Below, one piece after another: positions 7,186-13,706 of a stretch of DNA of 13,706 nt. The number at the start of each line of letters is the position of its first letter. The stretch's first letter is position 1. The notes below the pieces were generated by a model. The model did not search any database and was not told the origin of the DNA. It saw only the letters and a list, made by a program, of their open reading frames with translations. The DNA comes from JBBDWJ01 sp040902925. GTDB taxonomy: Bacteria > Acidobacteriota > Terriglobia > Bryobacterales > UBA6623. The stretch spans positions 1 to 13,706 of the forward strand of contig JBBDWJ010000303.1 in assembly GCA_040902925.1 (NCBI GenBank). Direction: 5' to 3'. A program made the translations under genes and the position numbers.

Positions 7186-7351
7186 GGTGTATTCCTGTTG
7201 GCGCTGCCTATTTTAATCTGTTTTCGGGTGGCCGGGGCGGATGCTGTTCACGGCGCTGCGACCGATGGGCTGGGCGGAGACCTGGCTCTTCGCGATGATC
7301 GACAGGCGGGAGCGTCTCATTCTACTTGGGCTGACGGTCGCGCCGCCGCTC

Positions 7352-7371
7352 CACAGGCAGGATTGCCTGTG
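7352..7371. repeat. Perfect palindrome CACAGGCA/TGCCTGTG
   Basis: CACAGGCA (7352-7359), spacer GGAT, TGCCTGTG (7364-7371): an 8-bp perfect stem with a 4-nt loop. It starts 4 bp beyond the stop codon of the esterase/SMP-30 gene, between it and the yqgE-like gene. No T-run follows on either strand. From memory, palindromes of this CACAGGCA...TGCCTGTG form recur between genes in Acidobacteria; I could not check that here. It could also serve as a 3'-end hairpin. Confidence 0.5.
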
Positions 7372-7375
7372 CTAC

Positions 7376-9115
7376 CTAGAGCCCGGGCCGCGGTGGTTGC
7401 GACAACTCCCAGGGGCGTACTCCTTTCGCTCGTACTTTCGTGCGAAAAACTTTGTCGCCGGCCGTCACGTACAACGTTTGCAGATCGGGTCCCGCGAACA
7501 CCACGTTCGCTAGCGGTCCTGGCTGCGGTTTGCTGATGATGGCGTTCACGCGGCCGGTTTGATCGCAGACTTGCAGGCCCAGCGACGTGGTGACATAGAG
7601 ACGGCCCTGGTCGTCGACCGTCATGCCGTCGGCGCTGCTGCGGCTGGATTGATCGGGCGTTTCGAGCCGGTAGAATGGCTGGCCATTGGCGAGTGAGCCG
7701 TCGGACAGCACTTGAAACGACCACACCCATTTGTTCCAGGAGTCGGCGACCATCAGCAGCGATTGATCTGGCGACAGGACGATGCCGTTTGGCCTTTCGA
7801 TGCCCTCGTGCGCCTCGCTCTTGTTGCCCTGCTTGTCGAGACGCCACACTTTCTTGTTCGCGGGGTCGGTGAAGTAGATATCGCCTTTGGCCGAAACCGC
7901 CAGATCGTTCGGCGCGACGTCTTCGGCGAGAACGGTCTCGGTGCCATCGAGCGTATACGCGACGATGCGCTTGCTGCCGTTCTGCGCTGCGTAGAGCTTG
8001 CCGTCGGCGCCGAACATCAGGCCACTAGCGCCGCCGCTATCTTCCTTGAACACGGAAACCTTGCCGGCGCTGTCGACTCGGTGGATGCGGTTGTTGCGCA
8101 CATCGACGAAGAAGAGATTGCCGTCGGGGTCGACCGCCGGCCCTTCCGTAAAGCGATAGCCCTCGCCGACGAGTTCCCAATCCTCGTTGGGGTCGAGCCA
8201 TTCCGTAACCGAGTGGCGCTCGCCGGGGCCGCCGCGCGAGGCCACGATGGGTTTGGGATAGTCCTTCCAGAGCCAGCGCAAAGCGTCGGGCAGCACGGCG
8301 CGGCCCTGCAGGTTGTTATGACCCTCGGCGCCTTTGACGAACATCGTTTCGTAGCCGGCGTATTCGAGCGACGACGTCATATCCTGGTTAGCGATCCACC
8401 AGTTGCCCGCGTAGATGTTGAGATCTTTGTCGCCGTCTTGCAGAAAAATTCGCAGCGGCTTGGGCTCGGTCTTGCGGATGAGAGTCGGATAAATCTGCCC
8501 GCCGCGGATGTTGACGTAAGTGCCGATGAAGCTCAGCACGCGGCGAAATGAGTCGGGGCGCTCCCAGGCGGCGGTGAAGGCGCAAATCGCGCCCGAGCTC
8601 GAGCCGCCGATGCCGCGCGCGTTGGGGTCGTCGGAAAGGTTGTAGTCTTTGGCGACGTCGGGAAGAATCTCCTCCAGTAGAAAACGCGCGTAGCGATCGC
8701 CGAGGGCGTCGTATTCGAAGCTGCGGTTGTAGCGCGCTTGCTGTTGTTCGGTCTGCGCCGGCATGACGCCCGGATTGATAAAAATGCCAATCATGACCGG
8801 GATTTCGCCCTTGTGAATGAGGTTGTCGAGCACGATGGGCGTTTGCCAGCCTCGCTCGCCGGTGTTGATGTAGCTTGCGCCGTCCTGAAAGAGCATCACC
8901 GCGGCGGCGGCGTCCGCTTTGTACTGCGCGGGGACATAGATCCAATAGTCGCGCTCGGTGCCCGGGAAAATTTGGCTCTTCCAGGTGCGCTGGACGAGCT
9001 TGCCTTCGGGGACCCCGGCCTGACGCTGCGAGTCGGGGCCGAGCACGTAGTTCTGCGCGGCGAGGGGCAGGGAAGCGAGCAAGAGTAGAAGGCCGAGTGT
9101 CATGAGCTTGAGCAT
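7376..9115 (-). CDS. Secreted esterase (Fes/esterase-D type) fused to SMP-30/gluconolactonase
   Basis: 579 residues with two catalytic modules after a signal peptide (1-20, cleavage near LAA/Q). Residues about 40-290 are an alpha/beta-hydrolase like enterochelin esterase (PF00756 type), with nucleophile Ser173 in GGSSSG, probable acid Asp228 or Asp230 in LQDGDKD, and His266 in EGHNN. Residues about 310-570 are an SMP-30/gluconolactonase-like six-bladed propeller with the usual metal ligands: Glu324 (FTEGPA), Asn403 (APNDLA) and Asp497 (SADGMTVDD), plus RPNGI at 441-445. Both sites look intact, so hydrolysis of an ester followed by opening of a lactone is a reasonable inference; the natural substrate is unknown. 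Start ATG 9115 has GGAG about 9 nt upstream. The gene ends 4 bp before a perfect palindrome. Confidence 0.92.
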   Translation of the reverse strand: MLKLMTLGLLLLLASLPLAAQNYVLGPDSQRQAGVPEGKLVQRTWKSQIFPGTERDYWIYVPAQYKADAAAAVMLFQDGASYINTGERGWQTPIVLDNLIHKGEIPVMIGIFINPGVMPAQTEQQQARYNRSFEYDALGDRYARFLLEEILPDVAKDYNLSDDPNARGIGGSSSGAICAFTAAWERPDSFRRVLSFIGTYVNIRGGQIYPTLIRKTEPKPLRIFLQDGDKDLNIYAGNWWIANQDMTSSLEYAGYETMFVKGAEGHNNLQGRAVLPDALRWLWKDYPKPIVASRGGPGERHSVTEWLDPNEDWELVGEGYRFTEGPAVDPDGNLFFVDVRNNRIHRVDSAGKVSVFKEDSGGASGLMFGADGKLYAAQNGSKRIVAYTLDGTETVLAEDVAPNDLAVSAKGDIYFTDPANKKVWRLDKQGNKSEAHEGIERPNGIVLSPDQSLLMVADSWNKWVWSFQVLSDGSLANGQPFYRLETPDQSSRSSADGMTVDDQGRLYVTTSLGLQVCDQTGRVNAIISKPQPGPLANVVFAGPDLQTLYVTAGDKVFRTKVRAKGVRPWELSQPPRPGL

Positions 9116-9167
9116 TGGAAATTCTCCGCCAACAAAACGTAGCAGACAGTGGGCTATGGTATCAGAA

Positions 9168-9215
9168 GCCAGCGCGGGGCTGGCGTGAGTGGGCCTGCGG
9201 CCTTTCCCGGCCGCA
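9168..9215. repeat. Two hairpins upstream of the esterase fusion
   Basis: GCCAGC-GCGGG-GCTGGC (9168-9184) and TGCGGCC-TTTCCC-GGCCGCA (9196-9215) lie 53-100 bp before the esterase start codon. Both are perfect stems of 6 and 7 bp. They may be part of an untranslated leader, an interspersed palindromic element, or GC-driven coincidence. Confidence 0.35.
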
Positions 9216-9263
9216 AGGCGTCAATTCAGAAGTGGGGATAGACATCCACGGAATATCGAGCCC

Positions 9264-9295
9264 AACAAAAACGGGGCGCCCTGAGAGCGCCCCGT
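9264..9295 (-). terminator. Intrinsic terminator of the Gfo/Idh/MocA gene
   Basis: On the minus strand, ACGGGGCGC, loop TCTCAGG, GCGCCCCGT (9295-9271) is a perfect 9-bp stem directly followed by TTTTGTT (9270-9264). It sits 31 bp past the stop codon of the oxidoreductase gene. The strong GC stem plus T-run is the classical Rho-independent form, and it separates this gene from the esterase gene downstream. Confidence 0.85.
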
Positions 9296-9325
9296 CGTAA
9301 CTGCGATAGCAATCAAAGAACTGGA

Positions 9326-10690
9326 TTAGCCGCCGAAACGGCCGCCTCGCCGTGGTTCCTGGTTATTTTTTCCGTCGCCCTCGTACTCCTTGCGCGGCGG
9401 AGCTTGATCGATGCGCTGCTCGCGCTCGGGGTCCCACAGCATCATCTTTCCTTCGCGGTAGCTGTCGACGCCGAGCTTGATGGCGGTCATGATGCGATAG
9501 CTCAACTCGGGCCCGCAATTGGGCGTCGCGCGGCTGCGCATGCAGTCGAGGAAGTTCGCGATGTGTTCCTCGTTCATGTTGTGCGGCATGGATTCGTAGT
9601 ACATCTTGGCGGCCTTCGTCTTTTCAACGAAGCCGTCCAGAAACTGCCACTCCGGTTCGACGACGACTGCGCCGTCCTCAAACGTAATCGTGCCTTTGTG
9701 ACCGTAAATGACCGGCTGCATGTGCTCGTTACCGGCTGAGTTCGCCATCGAGCTGCCCAGCAGCACGTAGTCGTTGGCATACTCGATCGTGCTCGAATAG
9801 GTGTCGGGCACTTCGCGATCCTTGTGCGCGTAAATGCCGCCCAGGCCCACGACGCGCAACGGAAACTCGATGCCCATGATCTGCCGCAACGGCGACAGCC
9901 GGTGGTAGAAAAGATCAGTGGCGATGCCGCCCGAGTAATCCCAATATTTGCGCCAGCGGAAATAGCGGTCGCGATTGAACGGGCGTTTCGGCGCCGGGCC
10001 AATAAACTGGTCCCAGCCAATCTCTTCGGCCGAGGCGTCTTCATCGACGGAGTAATTCCACTCGCCGTAAACGCTATTGCGCGAGTAGGTGCTCTGCGCC
10101 CATAGCACTTCGCCAATCAGCCCATCCTCAACGATCTCGCGAGCTTTGTGATTGGCCATGTCGGAGGTGTGTTGGCAGCCCACTTGCAACACGCGGCCGG
10201 TTTGCTTGGCCTTTTGAGCGACTTCTTTCGCCTCGGGAATGGTCAGCGTCATCGGCTTTTCGAGATAGACGTCTTTGCCGGCTTCGAAGGCGGCGATGGC
10301 CATCGGGGCGTGCCAGTGGTCGGGGGTTGAGATAAAAACGCCGTCGATGTCTGTACGCGCCAAAAGATCGTGAAAGTCACGATGGATATCCTTTTGGTCG
10401 ACGCGAGCGAGTTGACGAGCAGCATCGATGCGCTTGGAATAGATGTCGCTGATGGCGCCAATGCGTACATCGCCTTTCATCTCGGCACGGCTGTTGAGTG
10501 AGCGAACGTGGCTGCTGCCGCGGCCACCCACGCCGATCATGCCGATGTTGATACGGTCATTGGCGCCGATTATCCGTCCGCGTTGGGGCGCGGGAGTTGG
10601 TGCGGCCGAAGCCGGACGCGCGGCCGACACGGCGGCCAAGCCGGCGGCGGTTGTCAGAAACTGACGGCGAGTGTTCTTTTTCTCGGACAT
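9326..10690 (-). CDS. Tat-exported Gfo/Idh/MocA family oxidoreductase
   Basis: 454 residues. The N-terminus carries a Tat leader (NTRRQFLTTAAGLAAVSAARPASA, twin arginine at 8-9, cleavage near residue 29). The Rossmann domain follows: INIGMIGVGGRG (48-58), SDIY (81-84), STPDHWHAPMAIAAFEAGKDVYLEKP, with the hallmark EKP lysine at 145. A C-terminal substrate domain contains GGIATDLFYHRL (Asp259, His263), where this family places catalytic acid and base residues. Family members oxidise or isomerise sugars and cyclitols with a tightly held NAD(P). Tat export, which moves folded cofactor-loaded proteins, fits that. The start ATG 10690 has AGGA at a rather long 13 nt. The tail is charged and Gly/Arg-rich (EPRRGGRFGG). 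It is divergent from the PQQ-like gene and has its own terminator. The substrate is unknown. Confidence 0.93.
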   Translation of the reverse strand: MSEKKNTRRQFLTTAAGLAAVSAARPASAAPTPAPQRGRIIGANDRINIGMIGVGGRGSSHVRSLNSRAEMKGDVRIGAISDIYSKRIDAARQLARVDQKDIHRDFHDLLARTDIDGVFISTPDHWHAPMAIAAFEAGKDVYLEKPMTLTIPEAKEVAQKAKQTGRVLQVGCQHTSDMANHKAREIVEDGLIGEVLWAQSTYSRNSVYGEWNYSVDEDASAEEIGWDQFIGPAPKRPFNRDRYFRWRKYWDYSGGIATDLFYHRLSPLRQIMGIEFPLRVVGLGGIYAHKDREVPDTYSSTIEYANDYVLLGSSMANSAGNEHMQPVIYGHKGTITFEDGAVVVEPEWQFLDGFVEKTKAAKMYYESMPHNMNEEHIANFLDCMRSRATPNCGPELSYRIMTAIKLGVDSYREGKMMLWDPEREQRIDQAPPRKEYEGDGKNNQEPRRGGRFGG

Positions 10691-10952
10691 GGTTTAGCAA
10701 TTTCCTGAAGTGAGCGAGGGTAGAAATTTCGAGGGCCTGGGAAGCCCACCGACCCCAGAACAGTGCTCCTCCCGGAGGAGTTTCTCCTTTCGAGGGTACG
10801 CAGCATTGCTGCTCGGAGTCAAATCGAACGGCGGGCATTTGCTGAATATTTGAGAAGCCGTTGGAGTGCCCTGTGCCACGACTTTTGCAGGGCTCACCCG
10901 ATCTTCCCCTTAGACAACAAGCCCGAGATGTTAGCTTCCGAACCGCTGTAGC

Positions 10953-12362
10953 ATGACCGTGACCTCAGCAATATATACTGACCAGATGGCGAATTCAGCG
11001 GTGCAGCGCGTTCGAGTGTCGGCGAGTGCGCGACGATCTTCTTTTTTCGCGTACCTGGCGTTCTTTCCCCTTCTTGTTACTCAACTCCCGGCGCAAAACT
11101 GGCCGCAATGGCGCGGCCCGGAAGGCGACGGCGTCTCCACCGAGAAAGGTCTCCCGGCCGAGTGGAGCGCAAGCAAGAACGTCGCCTGGACCGCGCCGCT
11201 TGCCGGTCTTGGTGTCTCTTCACCCATAACCTGGGGCGAGCGTGTATTCGTCACGTCGCAAATCGGCAATTCGCCGGTGGATGGCGGCGGTACTCATCCG
11301 GTGCTGGCTCGCGACGACCGATCGCTTGCGGTGCGCGAGAGCGCCATCGGCGGTCAGCGCGGCCGAACCAGCAGCGGCATCTTTCTGGTCGTTGAAGCCT
11401 TCGACCGTTCCAAAGGCAAGCGTCTGTGGGAATACCGGGTCGAAGCTAAGGGACCGCTGCCCGAAAATCACGAGAAGCATAACCTCGCAACGCCAACGCC
11501 GGTGACCGATGGCGAGCTCGTTTATGCGTGGTTCGGAAACGGCCAGGTTGTCGCGCTCGATATGAAGGGCGCGCTCGTTTGGACGCGGCATCTCGGCCTC
11601 GAGTACGGCTCGTTTCTCAACCAATGGGGCCACGGCAGCTCGCCCGTGCTACACGGCGAGTCGCTGATTCTGCTTGTGGATCACCGTCCGGCTGCGTATC
11701 TGCTTGCCCTCGACAAGAAGACCGGCAAAGATCGCTGGAAGGCCGATCGCGGATCCGAGCGCGTCTCGCACAGCACGCCTTTCGTTGTCCCCGGGTCGAA
11801 GGGCGATGAGATGGTCGTAAATTCGAGCGCGCGCATTGACGCTTATGATCCCGCGAACGGCGAGCTTTTGTGGTGGGCCGGCAGCGAGCGGCAGACGCCG
11901 ATTCCCACGCCTGTCTTTGATAACGGGCTGATCTACATGAGCCGCGGTTATCGCAACAGCGATTATCTGGCATTGCAACCTGGCGGGCGCGGCGACGTTA
12001 CCGCAAGCCACATCAAATGGAGGGCGCCTGGCGCGGCATCGTATGTGCCCTCGATCATCCATTACGACGGGCTGCTCTATATGACGAACGAAGTGGGCGT
12101 GCTGACTTGCGCTGATGCCGCAACCGGCGAGCGGGTCTGGCGGCATCGCTTGAGCGGCGTTTTCTTCGCGTCACCCGTGGCTGGCGACGGCAAGATCTAT
12201 ATGGTGAGTGAAACCGGTGAGACGTTTGTGCTGCAGGCCGGGCGCGAGCCGAAGGTTCTGGCTCAAAACGATCTCGGCCAGCGTCTGATCGCCTCGCCGG
12301 CGATCTCAAACGGGCATTTACTTTTGCGCAGCGACCGGACGCTGTTTGCCGTGGGCGAATAG
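10953..12362 (+). CDS. Secreted PQQ-like (PQQ-binding repeat) beta-propeller protein
   Basis: Up to 469 residues. The ATG at 10953 gives MTVTSAIYTDQ before a second in-frame ATG at 10986 (MANSAVQRVRVSASARRSS), and the second may be the true start, because a TATACT box sits six nt before it. Neither has a Shine-Dalgarno. A hydrophobic signal segment (FFAYLAFFPLLVTQLPAQ) ends near residue 48. NWPQWRGPEGDGVS (49-62) is the N-terminal signature of a large exported PQQ-like propeller family. Blade motifs recur (GKRLWEYRV, GALVWTRHLG, GKDRWKADRG, GELLWWAG, GERVWRHRL), each a strand carrying a Trp. It is much shorter than true PQQ alcohol dehydrogenases and lacks a visible cytochrome CXXCH, so a BamB-like scaffold or binding role is at least as likely as catalysis. 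Confidence 0.88.
   Translation: MTVTSAIYTDQMANSAVQRVRVSASARRSSFFAYLAFFPLLVTQLPAQNWPQWRGPEGDGVSTEKGLPAEWSASKNVAWTAPLAGLGVSSPITWGERVFVTSQIGNSPVDGGGTHPVLARDDRSLAVRESAIGGQRGRTSSGIFLVVEAFDRSKGKRLWEYRVEAKGPLPENHEKHNLATPTPVTDGELVYAWFGNGQVVALDMKGALVWTRHLGLEYGSFLNQWGHGSSPVLHGESLILLVDHRPAAYLLALDKKTGKDRWKADRGSERVSHSTPFVVPGSKGDEMVVNSSARIDAYDPANGELLWWAGSERQTPIPTPVFDNGLIYMSRGYRNSDYLALQPGGRGDVTASHIKWRAPGAASYVPSIIHYDGLLYMTNEVGVLTCADAATGERVWRHRLSGVFFASPVAGDGKIYMVSETGETFVLQAGREPKVLAQNDLGQRLIASPAISNGHLLLRSDRTLFAVGE
10974..10985 (+). promoter_or_regulatory. Candidate -10 box for a leaderless transcript
   Basis: TATACT (10974-10979) is followed by six bases and then ATG at 10986, so transcription would begin on the A of that start codon. 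The -35 region is weak: ATGACC at 10953-10958 with a 15-nt spacer is the best match. If used, the ATG at 10953 could not be the start. Confidence 0.3.
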
Positions 12363-12395
12363 GTTGAGCAAACCGCGCAAACGAGTTCCCGCGGA

Positions 12396-12414
12396 ATCAC
12401 TTTCCAAAAGTGAT
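12396..12414. promoter_or_regulatory. Perfect 19-bp palindrome, operator-like
   Basis: ATCACTTT (12396-12403), CCA, AAAGTGAT (12407-12414). The arms are perfectly complementary and AT-rich in a GC-rich context. It lies 15 bp before the start codon of the subunit-3-like gene and 33 bp after the PQQ-like gene's stop. Its form suits a dimeric repressor site; as RNA it would be an 8-bp stem with a 3-nt loop just upstream of the ribosome-binding region. Confidence 0.5.
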
Positions 12415-12428
12415 AAGATGGCCCGGTT

Positions 12429-12968
12429 ATGAAACGCCGGAGCTTCCTTCAGACAGTCGCCACCGTATCGGCTGCGCCCGCGGCTCAAGCGCAGCAAAGC
12501 GCTCCGAACGCTGGCCGTGGGGCCGCGCCAGAGGCTGCGGAACAGGCCGCCCGCATTGACGTCACAGCAGCCGAAGCAGCCGCTGAGACAGTTCTCCGCT
12601 TCTTCAACAACGAGCAATTTACCGCGCTGCCGCGGCTCAGCGATCTCTTGATGCCCGCGATGGACGGCAATCCGGGCGCGCTCGACGCCGAGGCGGCCGA
12701 ATTTCTGGATTTCCTGATTGGCGAATCACCAGCCGAGCGGCAGCACACCGCCGGTCTGGACGCTCTCAATTTGCAGGCTGCGATGCATTTCGGCAAAGCG
12801 TTAGCGGCGGTCGACGATTCGCGGGCGCATCAACTGCTCGCACCGCTGCGTGAGCCCTGGAAGCCGGAGCCTCAAGGCGGATCACAGAACCCGACGATGA
12901 CGATTCTTGCTTTGTCGATGAGGGCGTCGGAGTATCTGGCGGAGAAAGCGCGGCTGGGCGAGTTGTAA
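12429..12968 (+). CDS. Gluconate 2-dehydrogenase subunit 3-like protein, Tat leader
   Basis: 179 residues beginning MKRRSFLQTVA, a twin-arginine motif (RRSFLQ, 3-8). The following region (TVSAAPAAQAQQSAPNAGRGAAPEA) is Ala-rich with a weak, short hydrophobic core, so export is likely but not certain. Residues about 45-175 match the gluconate_2-dh3 family (PF13618 type): AETVLRFFNNEQFTALPRLSDLLMPA, PGALDAEAAEFLDFLIGESPAERQ, TAGLDALN and FGKAL. Family members are the small partner that carries a flavin GMC-type dehydrogenase through the Tat pathway. Here no large flavin subunit follows: the next gene is on the other strand. The upstream PQQ-like gene, 66 bp away, is the only same-strand neighbour. 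An orphan partner, or an alternative role with the PQQ-like protein, is possible. The ribosome-binding site is weak. Confidence 0.82.
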   Translation: MKRRSFLQTVATVSAAPAAQAQQSAPNAGRGAAPEAAEQAARIDVTAAEAAAETVLRFFNNEQFTALPRLSDLLMPAMDGNPGALDAEAAEFLDFLIGESPAERQHTAGLDALNLQAAMHFGKALAAVDDSRAHQLLAPLREPWKPEPQGGSQNPTMTILALSMRASEYLAEKARLGEL

Positions 12969-13028
12969 GCCGCCCGTCCAGGCCACTACGGATCGGTCCG
13001 AGATCGCCTAGCAACAAGCATGGCTCGC

Positions 13029-13604
13029 TTACGCCATTCGCGAAAGCACCAATGTTGTGATCCCGTAGAGCAACCCCGCCACAAGCAGCACGCTGCCGAT
13101 CACCCGCTCTTCGTGGTGGCAGTACCACAGATAGATTCCTGTCGCGCCCAATAAGAAGAGTCCGATTGAGCCCAGCAGTGAGAGCAGCGCCCAGGCGTTC
13201 GACGGCAGGAACTCGTGCCAGAAGCCGTGGTTCGTGTGCAACTGCACGAGCATTTCCAGGAAACCCTGGCGTCGTGTCTGAATCTTGGCTTCACCGCTCG
13301 ACGACGAGTAAGCGACCTCAGAGCGCGTTCCAGGACGCACGATGACGAACTGCATGCCATCTTCGGTTTGCTCGATCTCGCGCAGGTCGCCTTGTAGATC
13401 ATGATTCCGCATCATCTCGAGCGCGAGCGCGCGGGGCGTGGCGGCGCCTGCCGCGGAGACTTGCACGGTGCGTTCGCTATCCTCGCGCGATTGCGGCATC
13501 CACGGCCGATAGATGATCACCAGAGAGCTCACCGCGAACACCAGCGCGAACACAAAAAACACGAGCCCAAAGATCAAATGGAGATTGCGCATTAAGCGAA
13601 ACAT
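13029..13604 (-). CDS. PepSY-associated transmembrane protein
   Basis: 191 residues with three predicted membrane helices: about 8-32 (LHLIFGLVFFVFALVFAVSSLVIIY), 137-161 (AWALLSLLGSIGLFLLGATGIYLWY) and 167-187 (RVIGSVLLVAGLLYGITTLVL). Between the first two lies a soluble beta-rich segment of about 90 residues (TPRALALEMM...GDLREIEQTEDGMQFVIVRPGTRSEVAYSSSSGEA) of PepSY type. The LH near the start, the LHTNHGFWHEF block (122-132) and the TGIYLW ending are the usual signatures of PepSY-TM proteins. Some of these act as inner-membrane partners in iron or siderophore reduction; others are uncharacterised. Start ATG 13604 has AGGTGA just upstream, overlapping the stop codon of the preceding frame, so the two are probably translated together. 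Confidence 0.8.
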   Translation of the reverse strand: MFRLMRNLHLIFGLVFFVFALVFAVSSLVIIYRPWMPQSREDSERTVQVSAAGAATPRALALEMMRNHDLQGDLREIEQTEDGMQFVIVRPGTRSEVAYSSSSGEAKIQTRRQGFLEMLVQLHTNHGFWHEFLPSNAWALLSLLGSIGLFLLGATGIYLWYCHHEERVIGSVLLVAGLLYGITTLVLSRMA

Positions 13605-13608
13605 CGCG

Positions 13609-13706
13609 TCACCTCGCTACAAACCAAAGGATCAGGCCTACTACAGCCGAGCCGCCGAAACAGATCTGCGCCCACGGCAGCCCGGGCCGCGTGGCTACCC
13701 ACATGT
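13609..13706 (-). CDS. C-terminal end or small hydrophobic protein, runs to window edge
   Basis: The frame stops at TGA (13611-13609), four nt before the next start codon. It reads MWVATRPGLPWAQICFGGSAVVGLILWFVAR if begun at the ATG at 13704, giving 31 residues, or it is the tail of a longer membrane protein beginning beyond the window. Residues AQICFGGSAVVGLILWFVA form one transmembrane helix ending in a positive residue. The close spacing and the ribosome-binding site of the PepSY gene lying over its stop codon support a shared transcript. No family is recognised. Confidence 0.55.
   Translation of the reverse strand, partial: MWVATRPGLPWAQICFGGSAVVGLILWFVAR

Noticed and set aside
7712..8551. 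A 279-codon open frame on the plus strand across the esterase fusion
   Set aside because: Antisense shadow of a well-supported gene; there is no domain and no ribosome-binding site.
10766..10780. CTCCT-CCCGG-AGGAG hairpin followed by TTTCTCCTTT in the divergent gap
   Set aside because: The stem is only 5 bp and no transcript is expected to end there on either strand. It could be leader structure but is not supported.
10800..10812. GCAGCA-T-TGCTGC odd palindrome between the divergent oxidoreductase and PQQ-like genes
   Set aside because: It is in a suitable place for an operator, but it is short and GC-rich, and it has no second copy in the window.
12945..13028. GGGCG/CGCCC pairing near 12956-12975 as a terminator between convergent genes
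   Set aside because: A five-pair stem overlapping the stop codon with no T-run on either side is too weak to call.
1..13706. A defence system, CRISPR array, biosynthetic cluster or mobile element
   Set aside because: No Cas, nuclease, helicase, toxin-antitoxin, transposase, integrase or synthase motif appears in any plausible gene, and no regularly spaced repeats are present.

Overview
This is a GC-rich bacterial chromosomal segment. The gene families point to Acidobacteriota, probably a Solibacteres/Bryobacterales-type organism; this is inferred from family content, as there is no rRNA or marker gene. The clues are a density of exported beta-propeller proteins (FG-GAP/VCBS, PQQ-like, SMP-30), Tat-exported Gfo/Idh/MocA oxidoreductase, a gluconate-2-dehydrogenase subunit 3 relative with an MKRRSFLQ leader, a PEGA protein and secreted amidohydrolase. 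Nearly every complete gene encodes a protein with a signal peptide, Tat leader or membrane segments, so the region looks like an envelope and carbon-scavenging neighbourhood rather than a dedicated pathway.

Layout. Positions 1-1115 (+) hold a 6-phosphofructokinase lacking its N-terminus. It converges on a small outer-membrane beta-barrel gene (1149-1703, -). A two-gene minus-strand operon follows: secreted amidohydrolase (3183-4328) and a seven-repeat FG-GAP protein (1909-3183), joined by a TGATG stop/start overlap. A 479-bp gap carries divergent candidate promoters. Then come a secreted PEGA protein (4808-5383, +), a 315-bp gap rich in strong hairpins, and a short-chain dehydrogenase gene (5699-6448, +) broken by one in-frame TAG. 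On the minus strand are a YqgE/AlgH protein with an unusual signal peptide (6460-7185), an esterase/SMP-30 fusion (7376-9115), an intrinsic terminator (9264-9295), and a Tat-exported Gfo/Idh/MocA oxidoreductase (9326-10690). Divergent from the last are a PQQ-like propeller gene (10953-12362, +) and a gluconate-2-dehydrogenase subunit 3-like gene (12429-12968, +), separated by a perfect 19-bp palindrome. The window ends with a minus-strand pair: a PepSY-type membrane protein (13029-13604) and the end of a short hydrophobic reading frame.

How they may work together. The exported esterase/lactonase fusion, exported oxidoreductase, amidohydrolase and propeller proteins fit breakdown of plant- or soil-derived sugars, esters and lactones outside the cytoplasm. 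No substrate can be named from sequence alone.

I see no mobile element, CRISPR array, phage gene, tRNA or rRNA, and no convincing undescribed multi-gene system. The points most worth a second look are the SDR nonsense codon, the exported YqgE/AlgH protein, the mixed phospho-donor signature of the phosphofructokinase, and the palindromic intergenic structures.
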